The notes under the pieces were generated by a model. The model did no database searches, had not been told where the DNA came from, and saw only the letters and a program-made list of their open reading frames with translations. From Roseobacter sp. (GTDB lineage Bacteria; Pseudomonadota; Alphaproteobacteria; Rhodobacterales; Rhodobacteraceae): a stretch of DNA of 64,000 nt. Of the stretch, positions 26,235-35,094 are shown piece after piece. Location of the stretch: assembly GCA_015665415.1 (NCBI GenBank), contig JADFAE010000013.1:186001-250000 (forward strand), read 5' to 3'. A program made the translations under genes and the position numbers. How positions within the stretch are numbered: the stretch's first letter is position 1; every line of letters begins with the position of its first letter.

Positions 26235-27299
26235 ATGACTGACGCCAAAGAAATACTGAGTGACATGAATGACCGTTCGCGCGAGGTCTTTCGCACGGTT
26301 GTCGAAAGCTATCTCGAAAGCGGTGATCCGGTGGGCAGCCGGACCTTGACGCGATCGATGAGCGAAAAGGTCAGCGCGGCAACTGTGCGCAATGTGATGC
26401 AGGATCTGGAATATCTCGGGCTGTTGGACAGTCCACATGTGAGTGCCGGACGCATTCCGACCCAGATGGGGCTGCGGATGTTTGTCGATGGGTTGCTGGA
26501 AGTCGAAGATCTGAAGGCGCAGGACCGTGAAAAGATTGATGCGACCCTTGGTAAAAACGCAGGCGATGTGGGCGGTATGCTGGATCGGGTGGGGTCGGCC
26601 CTGTCCGGGGTAACGCAGGGGGCCTCACTGGTTTTAACGCCGAAACAGGAAAGCGAAATCCGCCATATCGAGTTTGTCTCACTGGCGCAGGACCGGGCAT
26701 TGGTGGTTCTGGTTTTTTCAGACGGGCATGTGGAAAACCGCCTGTTCACACCGCCGCCGGGTCAGACCCCCAGTTCGATGCGCGAGGCGGCCAATTTCCT
26801 GAATTCCCTTATCGAAGGCCGCACCTTGGGCGGATTGCGGCAGGATATGCAAAAGGAAATTGCAGCCCGGCGCCAGGAAATCGACGTGTTGGCGCAGGAT
26901 ATGATCGAAAGCGGGTTGGCGGCCTGGGAGGATGACGACAGTGAGAAGGCGCGGCTGATTGTGCGCGGGCGGGCGAATCTTTTGGGCGAGGGCGGCGCAG
27001 CGGAAGAATTGGATCTTATTCGTAACCTGTTTGACGATCTTGAGCGCAAGCAGGATATCGCCGAATTCCTCGAACTCACCGAAGATGGCGAAGGTGTGCG
27101 CATTTTTATCGGTTCCGAGAACAAACTTTTCTCACTTTCGGGTTCCTCTTTGGTGGTCTCTCCCTATATGAACTCGGATCGAAAGATCATTGGCGCGGTT
27201 GGGGTGATTGGCCCGACTCGCCTGAATTACGGACGGATTGTGCCGATTGTGGATTACACGGCGCAACTGGTTGGAAAGCTGCTTTCCGACCGGACATAG
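26235..27299 (+). CDS. hrcA: Heat-inducible transcription repressor HrcA
   Basis: A repressor of groESL-type genes through CIRCE operators. It is 354 residues long with an N-terminal winged helix: VVESYLESGDPVGSRTLTRS, ATVRNVMQDLEYLGLLDSPH and SAGRIPTQMGLRMFVDGLL. The C-terminal part has the ligand/dimer domain and ends YTAQLVGKLLSDRT. The open frame extends far upstream through the rph complement; ATG 26235 gives the family N-terminus, although ATG 26151 would add 28 residues. It is followed by grpE after 9 bp. Confidence 0.92.
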   Translation: MTDAKEILSDMNDRSREVFRTVVESYLESGDPVGSRTLTRSMSEKVSAATVRNVMQDLEYLGLLDSPHVSAGRIPTQMGLRMFVDGLLEVEDLKAQDREKIDATLGKNAGDVGGMLDRVGSALSGVTQGASLVLTPKQESEIRHIEFVSLAQDRALVVLVFSDGHVENRLFTPPPGQTPSSMREAANFLNSLIEGRTLGGLRQDMQKEIAARRQEIDVLAQDMIESGLAAWEDDDSEKARLIVRGRANLLGEGGAAEELDLIRNLFDDLERKQDIAEFLELTEDGEGVRIFIGSENKLFSLSGSSLVVSPYMNSDRKIIGAVGVIGPTRLNYGRIVPIVDYTAQLVGKLLSDRT

Positions 27300-27308
27300 A
27301 GGTGAAAA

Positions 27309-27872
27309 ATGGCTGAGCCCAGAAACGACGATTTTTTGGACGATATCGCAGATGTCGAAGCGGAAGAGCTGGAAGCGGAGATGGCTGAAATGGACGACGC
27401 CGTGATCGAGCTTGATGAGCTGCGTGCCGAACGCGATGAATATAAAGACCGCTTCATGCGGGCCCTCGCGGATGCCGAGAACGCGCGCAAACGTGGCGAC
27501 AAGGCGCGGCGCGAAGCAGAGCAATATGGCGGCTCAAAACTGTCACGTGACATTCTGCCAGTGTTTGACAATCTCAAACGCGCGGTGGAATCGGCAACAG
27601 ATGAGCAAAAAGAAGTCTCGGCGGCGCTGATTGAAGGTGTTGAGCTGACCATGCGCGCCCTTCTGGGTGTCTTTGAAAAGCACGGGGTTCGCATTGTGTC
27701 GCCACAAGTGGGTGATCGCTTTGATCCACAGGTCCATGAAGCGATGTTCGAAGCCCCGGTTCCCGGAACCCGGGCCGGTGATATCATTCAGGTCTCAGCC
27801 GAAGGTTTCATGTTGCATGATCGTTTGCTGCGCCCGGCGCAGGTAGGGGTGTCCTCCACACCGGCCAGCTGA
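27309..27872 (+). CDS. grpE: Nucleotide exchange factor GrpE
   Basis: Co-chaperone of 187 residues that releases ADP from DnaK. It has an acidic, coiled-coil N-terminus (residues 10-60), then YKDRFMRALADAENARKRGD, LSRDILPVFDNLKRAVES and the C-terminal beta domain with FDPQVHEAMFEAPVPGTRAG. DnaK and DnaJ are not in this window. It is cotranscribed with hrcA and followed by the second copy of the 3'-end repeat and then a terminator. Confidence 0.95.
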   Translation: MAEPRNDDFLDDIADVEAEELEAEMAEMDDAVIELDELRAERDEYKDRFMRALADAENARKRGDKARREAEQYGGSKLSRDILPVFDNLKRAVESATDEQKEVSAALIEGVELTMRALLGVFEKHGVRIVSPQVGDRFDPQVHEAMFEAPVPGTRAGDIIQVSAEGFMLHDRLLRPAQVGVSSTPAS

Positions 27873-27897
27873 TTGAAGCGAGCCTGAGGGCCCGTTG

Positions 27898-27931
27898 CCT
27901 GCGGCGCAGGTATTTGTTGGCAAAATGAAAG
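27898..27931 (+). repeat. 3'-end repeat element, copy 2 (diverged)
   Basis: A hairpin CCTGC-GGC-GCAGG (27898-27910) is followed directly by TATTT (27911-27915), seven bases, and AAATGAAA (27923-27930). It lies 25 bp after grpE in the same orientation, and a separate rho-independent terminator follows. The order of parts equals copies 1 and 3. Confidence 0.55.
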
Positions 27932-27933
27932 AG

Positions 27934-27956
27934 CGGTCCCGGTTGGGGCCGTTTTT
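27934..27956 (+). terminator. Terminator of hrcA-grpE
   Basis: CGGTCCC / GGGGCCG (one G-U pair) with loop GGTT and a TTTTT tail, between convergent grpE and mutS. Confidence 0.85.
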
Positions 27957-27961
27957 CTGTT

Positions 27962-30598
27962 TTAGCCGGCCGCGTCTTTCAGCCTGTAGAGCGTCTCCAA
28001 AGCTTCGCGGGGGCTGAGGTCATCCGGGTGGATTTCTGCGAGCAGCTGCTCCGCAGGTGAAGGTCCGGTGGCGGGTTTGGGCTGCGGTGGTGGTGGCGCG
28101 GCAGCAAAGAGCGGCAGGTCATCAATCTGGATCTTGGCCCCGGCGCCTTCTCGGCTGCCCTGTTCGAGAATGTCGAGCACATCTCGGGCGCGGGCGACGA
28201 CGCTGGCGGGCAAGCCGGCCAATTGCGCCACCTGGACCCCATAAGATCTGTCCGCCGCGCCTTTCTTGACCTCATGCAGAAAGATCACTTCGCCTTCCCA
28301 TTCCTTGACGGTGACGGTGGCATTTTCCACACCGGACAGTTTGTTCGAAAGCTGGGTGAGCTCATGGTAATGGGTGGCAAACAAGGCGCGGGAGCGGTTG
28401 ACTTCGTGCAGATGTTCCAGGGTGGCCCAAGCGATGGAGAGCCCGTCATAGGTGGCGGTGCCGCGGCCAATTTCGTCCAGGATGACCAGGGCGCGATCAT
28501 CCGCTTGGTTGAGGATTGCAGCGGTTTCCACCATTTCCACCATGAAGGTGGAGCGGCCGCGGGCCAGATCATCCGAGGCCCCAACCCGGCTGAAAAGCTG
28601 GCTGACCAAACCGATATGGGCAGCCTCTGCGGGCACGTAGCTGCCCATCTGCGCCAAAAGGGCAATCAATGCGTTTTGGCGCAGGAAGGTCGATTTACCG
28701 GCCATGTTGGGGCCGGTCAGCAGCCAGATGGCGGCACCATCGCTGGCACTCAGATCGCAATCATTGGCAACAAAGGTCTCGCCGGCCTGCTGCCGAAGCG
28801 CCCGTTCCACCACCGGATGACGGCCGCCTTCGATATGAAAGGCACGTGAGTTGTCGATTTTTGGTCGGGTCCAGTTTTCGCCGCGCGCCAGATCGGCAAG
28901 AGAGGTGAGCAGATCGAGCTCCGCCAGCCCGCGCGCCGCCGCATTCAGGCGTGGGGCGCGCTGCAAAATAGCTTCTGAAAGCTCTGTGTAGAGCCGCTTT
29001 TCGATCTCCAGCGCACGATTGCCGGAGTTCAGGATCCGGGTCTCGATCTCGCTGAGTTCCACCGTGGTGAACCGCACTTGATTTGCGGTGGTTTGACGGT
29101 GGATGTAGGTTTCGGAGAAGGGCGCAGAGAGCATTTTTTGTGCGTGGGTTGCGGTGGTCTCGATGAAATAGCCCAGCACATTGTTGTGTTTGATCTTCAG
29201 CGTGGTGATGCCGGTGTGTTCAGCGTATTGCTGCTGCATCCCGGCAATGACAGAGCGGCCTTCGTCGCGCAGGGTGCGGGCTTCGTCCAAGTCTGTATTG
29301 TAGCCCGACGCGATGAAACCGCCATCGCGGGCCAGCAGCGGTGGTTCTGCAACAAGTGCTGCCTCGAGTAACTCGAGCAGGCTGTCAAATCCGGTGAGAT
29401 CGGCGGTCGCAGCGGCAATCAGGGGCGGCAGGTCTTCCTCTGCATTTCGTGCGGCAATGGCTTCGGCCTGGGCCAATCCGTTGCGAATTGCGGACAGATC
29501 GCGGGGGCCTCCGCGATCCAGCGCCAGACGCGACAGGGCGCGATCCAGATCGGGGGCTTTACGCAGGGCGCTGCGCAGCTCTTCGCACAAAGGATCACGG
29601 TCTACAGTGAAATCCAGCGCTGCGAGACGGGCGTTGATAACATCCAGATTACGCGAGGGGCTGGACATACGCTGCTCCAGCAGGCGGGCGCCGCCCGGCG
29701 TGACGGTGCGATCCACCACCGAGAGCAGGGAGCCGACGCGCCCGCCCGAAAGGGAGCGCGTCAATTCCAGACTGGCGCGGGTGGAGGCATCGATCTGCAC
29801 CACCCGGTCTTCGGCCTCTTGTTGGGGCGGTTGCAACAGCGGCAGTTTGCCCTTTTGGGTGATTTCCAGATAATCGATCAAAGCACCCATGGCCGAAATC
29901 TCGGCGCGGGAAAAGGTTCCGAACCCGTCCAGCGCGGCGACGCCAAACAGGCTACAGATCCGTTTCTCTGACGCGGTGCTGTCAAAACTGGCCTTGCCCA
30001 GAGGGGTCAGCGGGATCTTGTATTCATCGGCCAGCGGCGCGGTGGTTTCAAAAGGCGCGCCTTCGGCAACAATCAGCTCTGAGGGCGCAAGGCGGGCCAG
30101 TTCCGGCGACAGGCGCACAGGATTGATCTGCATCACGTGAAAGGCGCCTGTGGAGATATCGGCCCAGGCCAGGGCGGCGGCGTCGCGCAGTTCGGAATAT
30201 GAGACCAGGAAGTTATGTCGCCGCGCCTCGAGCAGGGAATCCTCGGTCAGGGTGCCGGGGGTGACCAAGCGCACCACATCCCGTTTCACCACCGATTTGG
30301 AGCCGCGTTTCTTGGCCTCGGCCGGGCTTTCCAACTGTTCGCCCACGGCGACGCGAAACCCTTTGCGGATCAGTGACAGCAAATAGCCTTCGGCGGCATG
30401 GACGGGGACGCCGCACATGGGGATGTCTTCGCCATTGTGTTTGCCGCGTTTGGTCAGGGCGATGTCCAGCGCCTCGGCGGCGTTGACGGCATCCTCAAAG
30501 AACATCTCGTAGAAGTCGCCCATTCGATAAAAAAGCAGAGCATCGGAATGGGCTGCCTTGATCTCGAGGTACTGTGCCATCATGGGCGTTACGGTCAT
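27962..30598 (-). CDS. mutS: DNA mismatch repair protein MutS
   Basis: Recognises mismatches and recruits MutL. It has 878 residues. The mismatch-binding loop is in LFYRMGDFYEMFFEDA (Phe-x-Glu-like YEMF), and the ATPase shows Walker A GPNMAGKST near residue 626, Walker B VILDEIGRGTATYDGLSIAW and the H-loop ALFATHYHELTQL. ATG 30598 has GGGGGA 5 bases upstream and begins MTVTPMMAQYLEIKAAHSDA; the open frame to 30625 adds nine residues without a better site. It is convergent with grpE. No mutL is in the window. Confidence 0.97.
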   Translation of the reverse strand: MTVTPMMAQYLEIKAAHSDALLFYRMGDFYEMFFEDAVNAAEALDIALTKRGKHNGEDIPMCGVPVHAAEGYLLSLIRKGFRVAVGEQLESPAEAKKRGSKSVVKRDVVRLVTPGTLTEDSLLEARRHNFLVSYSELRDAAALAWADISTGAFHVMQINPVRLSPELARLAPSELIVAEGAPFETTAPLADEYKIPLTPLGKASFDSTASEKRICSLFGVAALDGFGTFSRAEISAMGALIDYLEITQKGKLPLLQPPQQEAEDRVVQIDASTRASLELTRSLSGGRVGSLLSVVDRTVTPGGARLLEQRMSSPSRNLDVINARLAALDFTVDRDPLCEELRSALRKAPDLDRALSRLALDRGGPRDLSAIRNGLAQAEAIAARNAEEDLPPLIAAATADLTGFDSLLELLEAALVAEPPLLARDGGFIASGYNTDLDEARTLRDEGRSVIAGMQQQYAEHTGITTLKIKHNNVLGYFIETTATHAQKMLSAPFSETYIHRQTTANQVRFTTVELSEIETRILNSGNRALEIEKRLYTELSEAILQRAPRLNAAARGLAELDLLTSLADLARGENWTRPKIDNSRAFHIEGGRHPVVERALRQQAGETFVANDCDLSASDGAAIWLLTGPNMAGKSTFLRQNALIALLAQMGSYVPAEAAHIGLVSQLFSRVGASDDLARGRSTFMVEMVETAAILNQADDRALVILDEIGRGTATYDGLSIAWATLEHLHEVNRSRALFATHYHELTQLSNKLSGVENATVTVKEWEGEVIFLHEVKKGAADRSYGVQVAQLAGLPASVVARARDVLDILEQGSREGAGAKIQIDDLPLFAAAPPPPQPKPATGPSPAEQLLAEIHPDDLSPREALETLYRLKDAAG

Positions 30599-30690
30599 GC
30601 GCGGTCCCCCAGCTAGTCGCAGCACGACATTTACAGTGGCGACCTGAGAAGGAAAACCGGAATATGCCCCTGCACAGGGGCGCAGTCAAA

Positions 30691-31542
30691 CTATCTGGTT
30701 TGATTCAATTGCAGCAGCCGCTCAGAGGCGGAGTTTGCGATCGACAGCGAGATGACGCCCAGCTGGTGCTGAACCTCCAAGGCGATCATCCGGGTGGCAA
30801 CTTCCTCCAGATTGGCATCGGTTAAATTACTGATGCCCATGCGCATGGCGTCAGAGAGTTTGCCCAGATAGTCATTCTGATCGGAAATTCGACTGGCGCT
30901 GGCCCCAAGGGCTGCGGCACCGTCCACGGCATATTGCAAAAAGCCCTCGATTTCACCCAAAGCCGTCAGCGCAGAGGCACCGTCCGTAATCGTGGTGCGA
31001 TTGTTGATGTCAAAGCTGGCACTGCCTTCCAAATCCAGGCCGTCCACGCTTAGGGTGGAAAGGACCGGGGAGGTGGATCCTTGACGGTCCAATGAGGTGG
31101 CAACCGTGAGGGAGGTGCTCCCGTTGCCATCCACATCCGTCCTGAGCAGGTTGACTCCATTGAACTGGGACGCGGATATGATGGAGTTGAGCTGTTCAGT
31201 TTTCTGCGCCATCTGGGCTTCGATCTTGCCGTGATCCACATTTGCGCCCGTCGCGGTGATGGCCAGTTGTTTCATCTCAACCAGGATATCTGTGGCGTAT
31301 TCGGCACCAACGGCGGCAACGGTAACCGTAGCCTCATTGAGAGAGAGGGAGTCGGAAAGCGCCGAAAAACCGGCCACATCGGCCTGCATGACCTGAGAAA
31401 TCGCCCAGAGAGCTGCATTATCCTGGGCGGTAGAGATGCTCTTTCCGGTGGCAATTTCTTCCTGCACGGTCTCCTGTGCCTGGGTTGTGCCGCCCAGCAT
31501 TTGCAGTGCCGTCAAGGCCCCACTGTTGGCATTGGTGAACAT
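30691..31542 (-). CDS. Divergent flagellin-family protein (orphan)
   Basis: A 283-residue flagellin homologue. The N-terminal D0/D1 region has NANSGALTALQMLGG, then EEIATGKSISTAQDNAALWA and ISQVMQADVAGFSALSDSLS. The C-terminal partner helix has DANLEEVATRMIALEVQHQL and GVISLSIANSASERLL. Ordinary flagellins of this group end in SLSIANQAPQ and then LLSLFR, whereas here the end is LLQLNQTR, two residues longer with the terminal LFR lost. The central D2/D3 part is short. No flagellar gene lies nearby. It may be a minor filament subunit or a regulatory or decaying paralogue. ATG 31542 has GGAAGAG upstream. Confidence 0.85.
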   Translation of the reverse strand: MFTNANSGALTALQMLGGTTQAQETVQEEIATGKSISTAQDNAALWAISQVMQADVAGFSALSDSLSLNEATVTVAAVGAEYATDILVEMKQLAITATGANVDHGKIEAQMAQKTEQLNSIISASQFNGVNLLRTDVDGNGSTSLTVATSLDRQGSTSPVLSTLSVDGLDLEGSASFDINNRTTITDGASALTALGEIEGFLQYAVDGAAALGASASRISDQNDYLGKLSDAMRMGISNLTDANLEEVATRMIALEVQHQLGVISLSIANSASERLLQLNQTR

Positions 31543-31862
31543 GATCACTCTTCCTTGCTGTCACATGGGGGAGACTGGATGGTCTCTAACAAAGGGAAAA
31601 ACCGTCATTCTGACGCGCGGATCTGGCCGTATCTTCCGACACTTTGACCACAAGATGCCATGGTCTGGCCTGAGGTGTTAAAGCTTGCGAAAGGTTTCTG
31701 GCGCTGCGGTGTTGGCAATATGGCGCAAATGTGTCGAAAGCGTCGGCATTTTAGTTGCATTTGTTTGAAGCACTTCCTTGCAGAAACTGCACTTGCGCGG
31801 ATTGAGAGGTTGGAAAGCCTGCGATAAGACAGTGCGGACACTGAGGAGGACATTGAGACCCC
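31543..31862. other. Intergenic region between flagellin-like gene and malic enzyme
   Basis: About 320 bp between divergent genes. It must contain both promoters. I see no convincing -24/-12 sigma-54 pair, no CtrA full site and no long hairpin. A half-site TTAA is at 31678-31681. Confidence 0.5.
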
Positions 31863-34118
31863 ATGCCCAAAGCCAAGATTACCGACGAAGAAGCTCTTGC
31901 CTTTCACCTGGATCCGACACCAGGGAAATGGGAGATCAATGCCACCGTTCCAATGACCACCCAGCGGGACCTGTCGCTGGCCTATTCGCCGGGTGTTGCG
32001 GTCCCCTGCGAGGCCATCGCGGCGAACCCTGAAACCGCCTATGACTACACCAACAAAGGCAACCTTGTTGCGGTGATCTCCAACGGGACTGCGGTTCTGG
32101 GTCTGGGAAATCTCGGCGCGCTGGGCTCCAAGCCGGTGATGGAAGGCAAATCGGTTCTGTTCAAACGGTTTGCCGATGTGAACTCGATCGACATCGAGCT
32201 GGACACCGAAGACCCGGACAAATTCATCGAAGCGGTCAAGCTGATGGGCCCGACCTTTGGCGGGATCAACCTCGAAGATATCAAAGCGCCGGAATGTTTC
32301 ATCATCGAGCAAAAGCTCAAGGAAGAGATGGATATTCCGGTCTTCCACGATGACCAGCACGGCACCGCGGTGATTTGTGCCGCCGGTCTGATCAATGCGC
32401 TGCATATCTCCGGCAAGAAGATCGAAGATGTGCGCATCGTTCTGAACGGGGCAGGGGCGGCGGGCATCGCCTGTATCGAACTGTTGAAACGCATGGGCGC
32501 GCGGCATGAAAACTGTGTCGTCTGCGACACCAAGGGCGTGATCTACCAGGGCCGTACCGAGGGTATGAACCAATGGAAATCCGCCCATGCCATCACCACT
32601 GAGTTGCGCACGCTGGAAGAAGCCATGGATGGCGCCGATGTTTTCCTTGGCGTTTCGGTCAAAGGCGCGGTGACCCAGGAGATGGTTGCCAAGATGGCCG
32701 ACAATCCGGTGATCTTTGCCATGGCCAATCCAGATCCGGAAATCACCCCCGAAGAGGCCCATGAGGTGCGCGTCGATGCCATCGTGGCCACGGGGCGTTC
32801 GGATTACCCCAACCAGGTCAACAATGTACTTGGGTTTCCCTATCTCTTCCGCGGGGCGCTGGATATTCACGCCCGCGCCATCAACGACGAGATGAAAATC
32901 GCCTGCGCCCATGCGCTGGCGGCGCTGGCCCGTGAAGATGTTCCGGATGAGGTGGCGCTGGCCTATGGGAAATCGCTGACCTTTGGCCGCGATTACATCA
33001 TTCCGACGCCCTTTGATCCGCGTCTGATCCACCGTATTCCGCCTGCGGTTGCCAAGGCTGGCATGGACACAGGCGCGGCCCGCCGACCCATCATCGACGT
33101 CGAAGCCTATGAAATTGGCCTCAAAGGTCGGATGGACCCCACTGCCTCGATCCTCCGCGGCCTCAACGCGCGGGCCCGTTCCGCCCAAAGCCGGATGATC
33201 TTTGCTGAGGGCGATGATCCACGGGTGCTGCGCGCTGCGGTCAATTATCAGCGTTCCGGGTTTGGCAAGGCCCTGGTTGTTGGGCGCGTCGAAGACGTCA
33301 AGAGCAAGCTGGAATCAGCAGGCATGGGCGATGCGGTTCGCGAGCTGGAGATCGTCAACGCCGCCAATACAACGCATTTGTCGACCTACAAGCAATTCCT
33401 CTACAAACGTCTGCAGCGCAAAGGGTTTGACCGTCACGATGTGCACCGGATGGCCGCACGCGATCGCCATGTCTTTTCGGCCTTGATGCTGGCCCATGGC
33501 CATGGCGACGGGCTGGTGACCGGGGCCACCCGCAAATCGGCCCATGTTCTGGATCAGATCAACCATGTTTTTGACGCCGACCAGAACCAGGGCTCTGCGG
33601 GGGTAACAGCGCTGCTGCACAAGGGACGTATTGTGCTGATTGGCGATACATTGGTGCATGAATGGCCCGATGAAAACGATCTGGCCAATATCGCGGAACA
33701 TGCGGCAGGTGTTGCCCGCCATATGGGGCTCGAGCCCCGAGTGGCCTTTGTCAGCTTCTCGACCTTTGGCTATCCGGTGTCGGAGCGGGCGGAAAAGATG
33801 CATCTCGCTCCCGCCGTTTTGGACAAACGCGGCGTCAATTTCGAATACGAAGGCGAGATGACCGTTGATGTGGCGCTCAATGCCGCCGCGCAAGAGGCCT
33901 ATCCGTTCCAGCGTCTGACCGGCCCGGCCAATATCCTGATTGTGCCCGCCCGACATTCGGCCTCGATTTCGGTGAAACTGATGCAGGAAATGGGCGGTGC
34001 TACGGTTGTGGGCCCGATCCTGTCCGGCGTGCCCAAGCCGGTACAGATCTGCTCCACCACATCGACGGCAAATGACATCCTGAACATGGCGGTTCTGGCT
34101 GCCTGTAATATCGGATAA
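31863..34118 (+). CDS. maeB: NADP-dependent malic enzyme with phosphotransacetylase-like domain
   Basis: Oxidative decarboxylation of malate to pyruvate. The 751-residue protein has the malic enzyme part at 1-430, with YTNKGNLVAVISNGTAVLGL, GGINLEDIKAPECFIIE, FHDDQHGTAVICAAGLINAL and the nucleotide loop VLNGAGAAGIACIELL. The C-terminal 320 residues resemble phosphate acetyltransferase (FAEGDDPRVLRAA, then LVTGATRKSAHVLDQINHVF and FQRLTGPANILIVPARHSAS) and are believed to be regulatory, sensing acetyl-CoA. A GAGGAGG lies 13 bases before ATG 31863. The gene ends 4 bp before the ribokinase-like gene. Confidence 0.95.
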   Translation: MPKAKITDEEALAFHLDPTPGKWEINATVPMTTQRDLSLAYSPGVAVPCEAIAANPETAYDYTNKGNLVAVISNGTAVLGLGNLGALGSKPVMEGKSVLFKRFADVNSIDIELDTEDPDKFIEAVKLMGPTFGGINLEDIKAPECFIIEQKLKEEMDIPVFHDDQHGTAVICAAGLINALHISGKKIEDVRIVLNGAGAAGIACIELLKRMGARHENCVVCDTKGVIYQGRTEGMNQWKSAHAITTELRTLEEAMDGADVFLGVSVKGAVTQEMVAKMADNPVIFAMANPDPEITPEEAHEVRVDAIVATGRSDYPNQVNNVLGFPYLFRGALDIHARAINDEMKIACAHALAALAREDVPDEVALAYGKSLTFGRDYIIPTPFDPRLIHRIPPAVAKAGMDTGAARRPIIDVEAYEIGLKGRMDPTASILRGLNARARSAQSRMIFAEGDDPRVLRAAVNYQRSGFGKALVVGRVEDVKSKLESAGMGDAVRELEIVNAANTTHLSTYKQFLYKRLQRKGFDRHDVHRMAARDRHVFSALMLAHGHGDGLVTGATRKSAHVLDQINHVFDADQNQGSAGVTALLHKGRIVLIGDTLVHEWPDENDLANIAEHAAGVARHMGLEPRVAFVSFSTFGYPVSERAEKMHLAPAVLDKRGVNFEYEGEMTVDVALNAAAQEAYPFQRLTGPANILIVPARHSASISVKLMQEMGGATVVGPILSGVPKPVQICSTTSTANDILNMAVLAACNIG

Positions 34119-34122
34119 TCAC

Positions 34123-34995
34123 ATGGCGATTTGGAACCTGGGATCAATCAACGCGGATATGGTCTATGCCATGCCGCATCTGCCAACAGCCGGAGAAACT
34201 CTGGCGGCCACAGGATTGGACCAGTTTCTGGGCGGCAAGGGGGCCAATATGTCGGTCGCTGCCGCCCGTGCCGGCTCACGGGTGCATCACATCGGGGCGG
34301 TGGGTCCCGAAGGTGCCTGGGCCGTTGCGCGTCTGATGGAATATGGTGTTGATACCCGCCGTATCGCCACGCTGGATCTGCCCACCGGTCATGCCATCAT
34401 CGCAGTGGAACAGGGTGGCGAGAACCAGATTATCCTGTTCCCCGGTGCCAATCGGCACATCAGCCGCGATCAGATTGGCCAGGCCCTGTCCGAGGCCGCA
34501 GCTGGCGATATTCTGGTGCTGCAGAATGAAACCAACATGCAGGCTGAGGCCGCCGAAATGGCGCGGGATCTGGGGCTCAGGGTTGCCTATGCCGCGGCGC
34601 CTTTCGACGCCGCTGCGGTGCAGGCGGTTCTGCCCTATCTGGATCTGCTCTTTCTCAATGAGGTCGAGGCGCAGCAGCTGCAGCAGGCAGGTGGAAAGGC
34701 CCCACAGGATCTCGGCGTGGCGCATGTCATTGTCACCTTGGGGGCCAAGGGCGCGCGTCACTTTGATGGGGGGACCGGGCAGATCACGGATGTTCCTGCT
34801 CTTTCTGTCACCCCGGTTGATACCACCGGGGCCGGCGATACCTTTACCGGCTATGTCCTGTCGGGCCTGGACCGGGGCCTGCCCATGGCGCAGGCCATGG
34901 CGCAGGCCGCACGCGCCGGGGCCCTGATGGTCACCCGGAACGGCACTGCAGATGTCATCCCGGATCTGAAAGAGGTGCAAGAGGCCCGCTTCTAA
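34123..34995 (+). CDS. PfkB family carbohydrate kinase (ribokinase-like)
   Basis: A 290-residue sugar kinase. The substrate part has GSINADMVYAMPHLPTAGET and FLGGKGANMSVAAARAGSRV, as in ribokinase. The ATP site near the C-terminus is VTPVDTTGAGDTFTGYVLSG, with the catalytic aspartate in GAGD. It follows maeB by only 4 bp and so is likely cotranscribed, although no functional link is obvious. No sugar transporter or regulator is adjacent, so the substrate (ribose, deoxyribose or another) is open. Confidence 0.88.
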   Translation: MAIWNLGSINADMVYAMPHLPTAGETLAATGLDQFLGGKGANMSVAAARAGSRVHHIGAVGPEGAWAVARLMEYGVDTRRIATLDLPTGHAIIAVEQGGENQIILFPGANRHISRDQIGQALSEAAAGDILVLQNETNMQAEAAEMARDLGLRVAYAAAPFDAAAVQAVLPYLDLLFLNEVEAQQLQQAGGKAPQDLGVAHVIVTLGAKGARHFDGGTGQITDVPALSVTPVDTTGAGDTFTGYVLSGLDRGLPMAQAMAQAARAGALMVTRNGTADVIPDLKEVQEARF

Positions 34996-35011
34996 AACAC
35001 CGATTTTCCGA

Positions 35012-35043
35012 TTTCATTTGGCCAGAAATATCCCGGGGGTGAA
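35012..35043 (-). repeat. 3'-end repeat element, copy 3
   Basis: On the minus strand this reads TTCA, a C-run with CCCGGG, ATATTT, CTGGCC and AAATGAAA. It matches copy 1 almost base for base over 32 positions, with one missing C and one T/C change. It lies downstream of msrA (minus strand) and after a hairpin, in msrA's orientation. Confidence 0.7.
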
Positions 35044-35057
35044 TTGCGCATGGGGCA

Positions 35058-35077
35058 AGAGGGGGCTGGCCCCCTCT
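35058..35077. terminator. Hairpin between ribokinase-like gene and msrA
   Basis: AGAGGGGG / CCCCCTCT, a perfect 8-bp stem with loop CTGG, between convergent genes. There is no T-run on either strand, so termination may depend on another factor. Confidence 0.6.
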
Positions 35078-35094
35078 CTTCCTTGAGTATTGGC

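Noticed and set aside
25398..26235. Long plus-strand open frame upstream of and in frame with hrcA
   Set aside because: It is the complement of rph, with no similarity to HrcA; the family N-terminus starts at 26235.
30666..30681. Palindrome GCCCCTG-CA-CAGGGGC after the flagellin-like gene as a terminator
   Set aside because: No loop large enough without opening the stem and no T-run on either strand; insufficient support.
31605..33188. Minus-strand open frame of 527 codons opposite maeB
   Set aside because: Mirror frame of a GC-rich enzyme gene with histidine- and glycine-rich nonsense composition.
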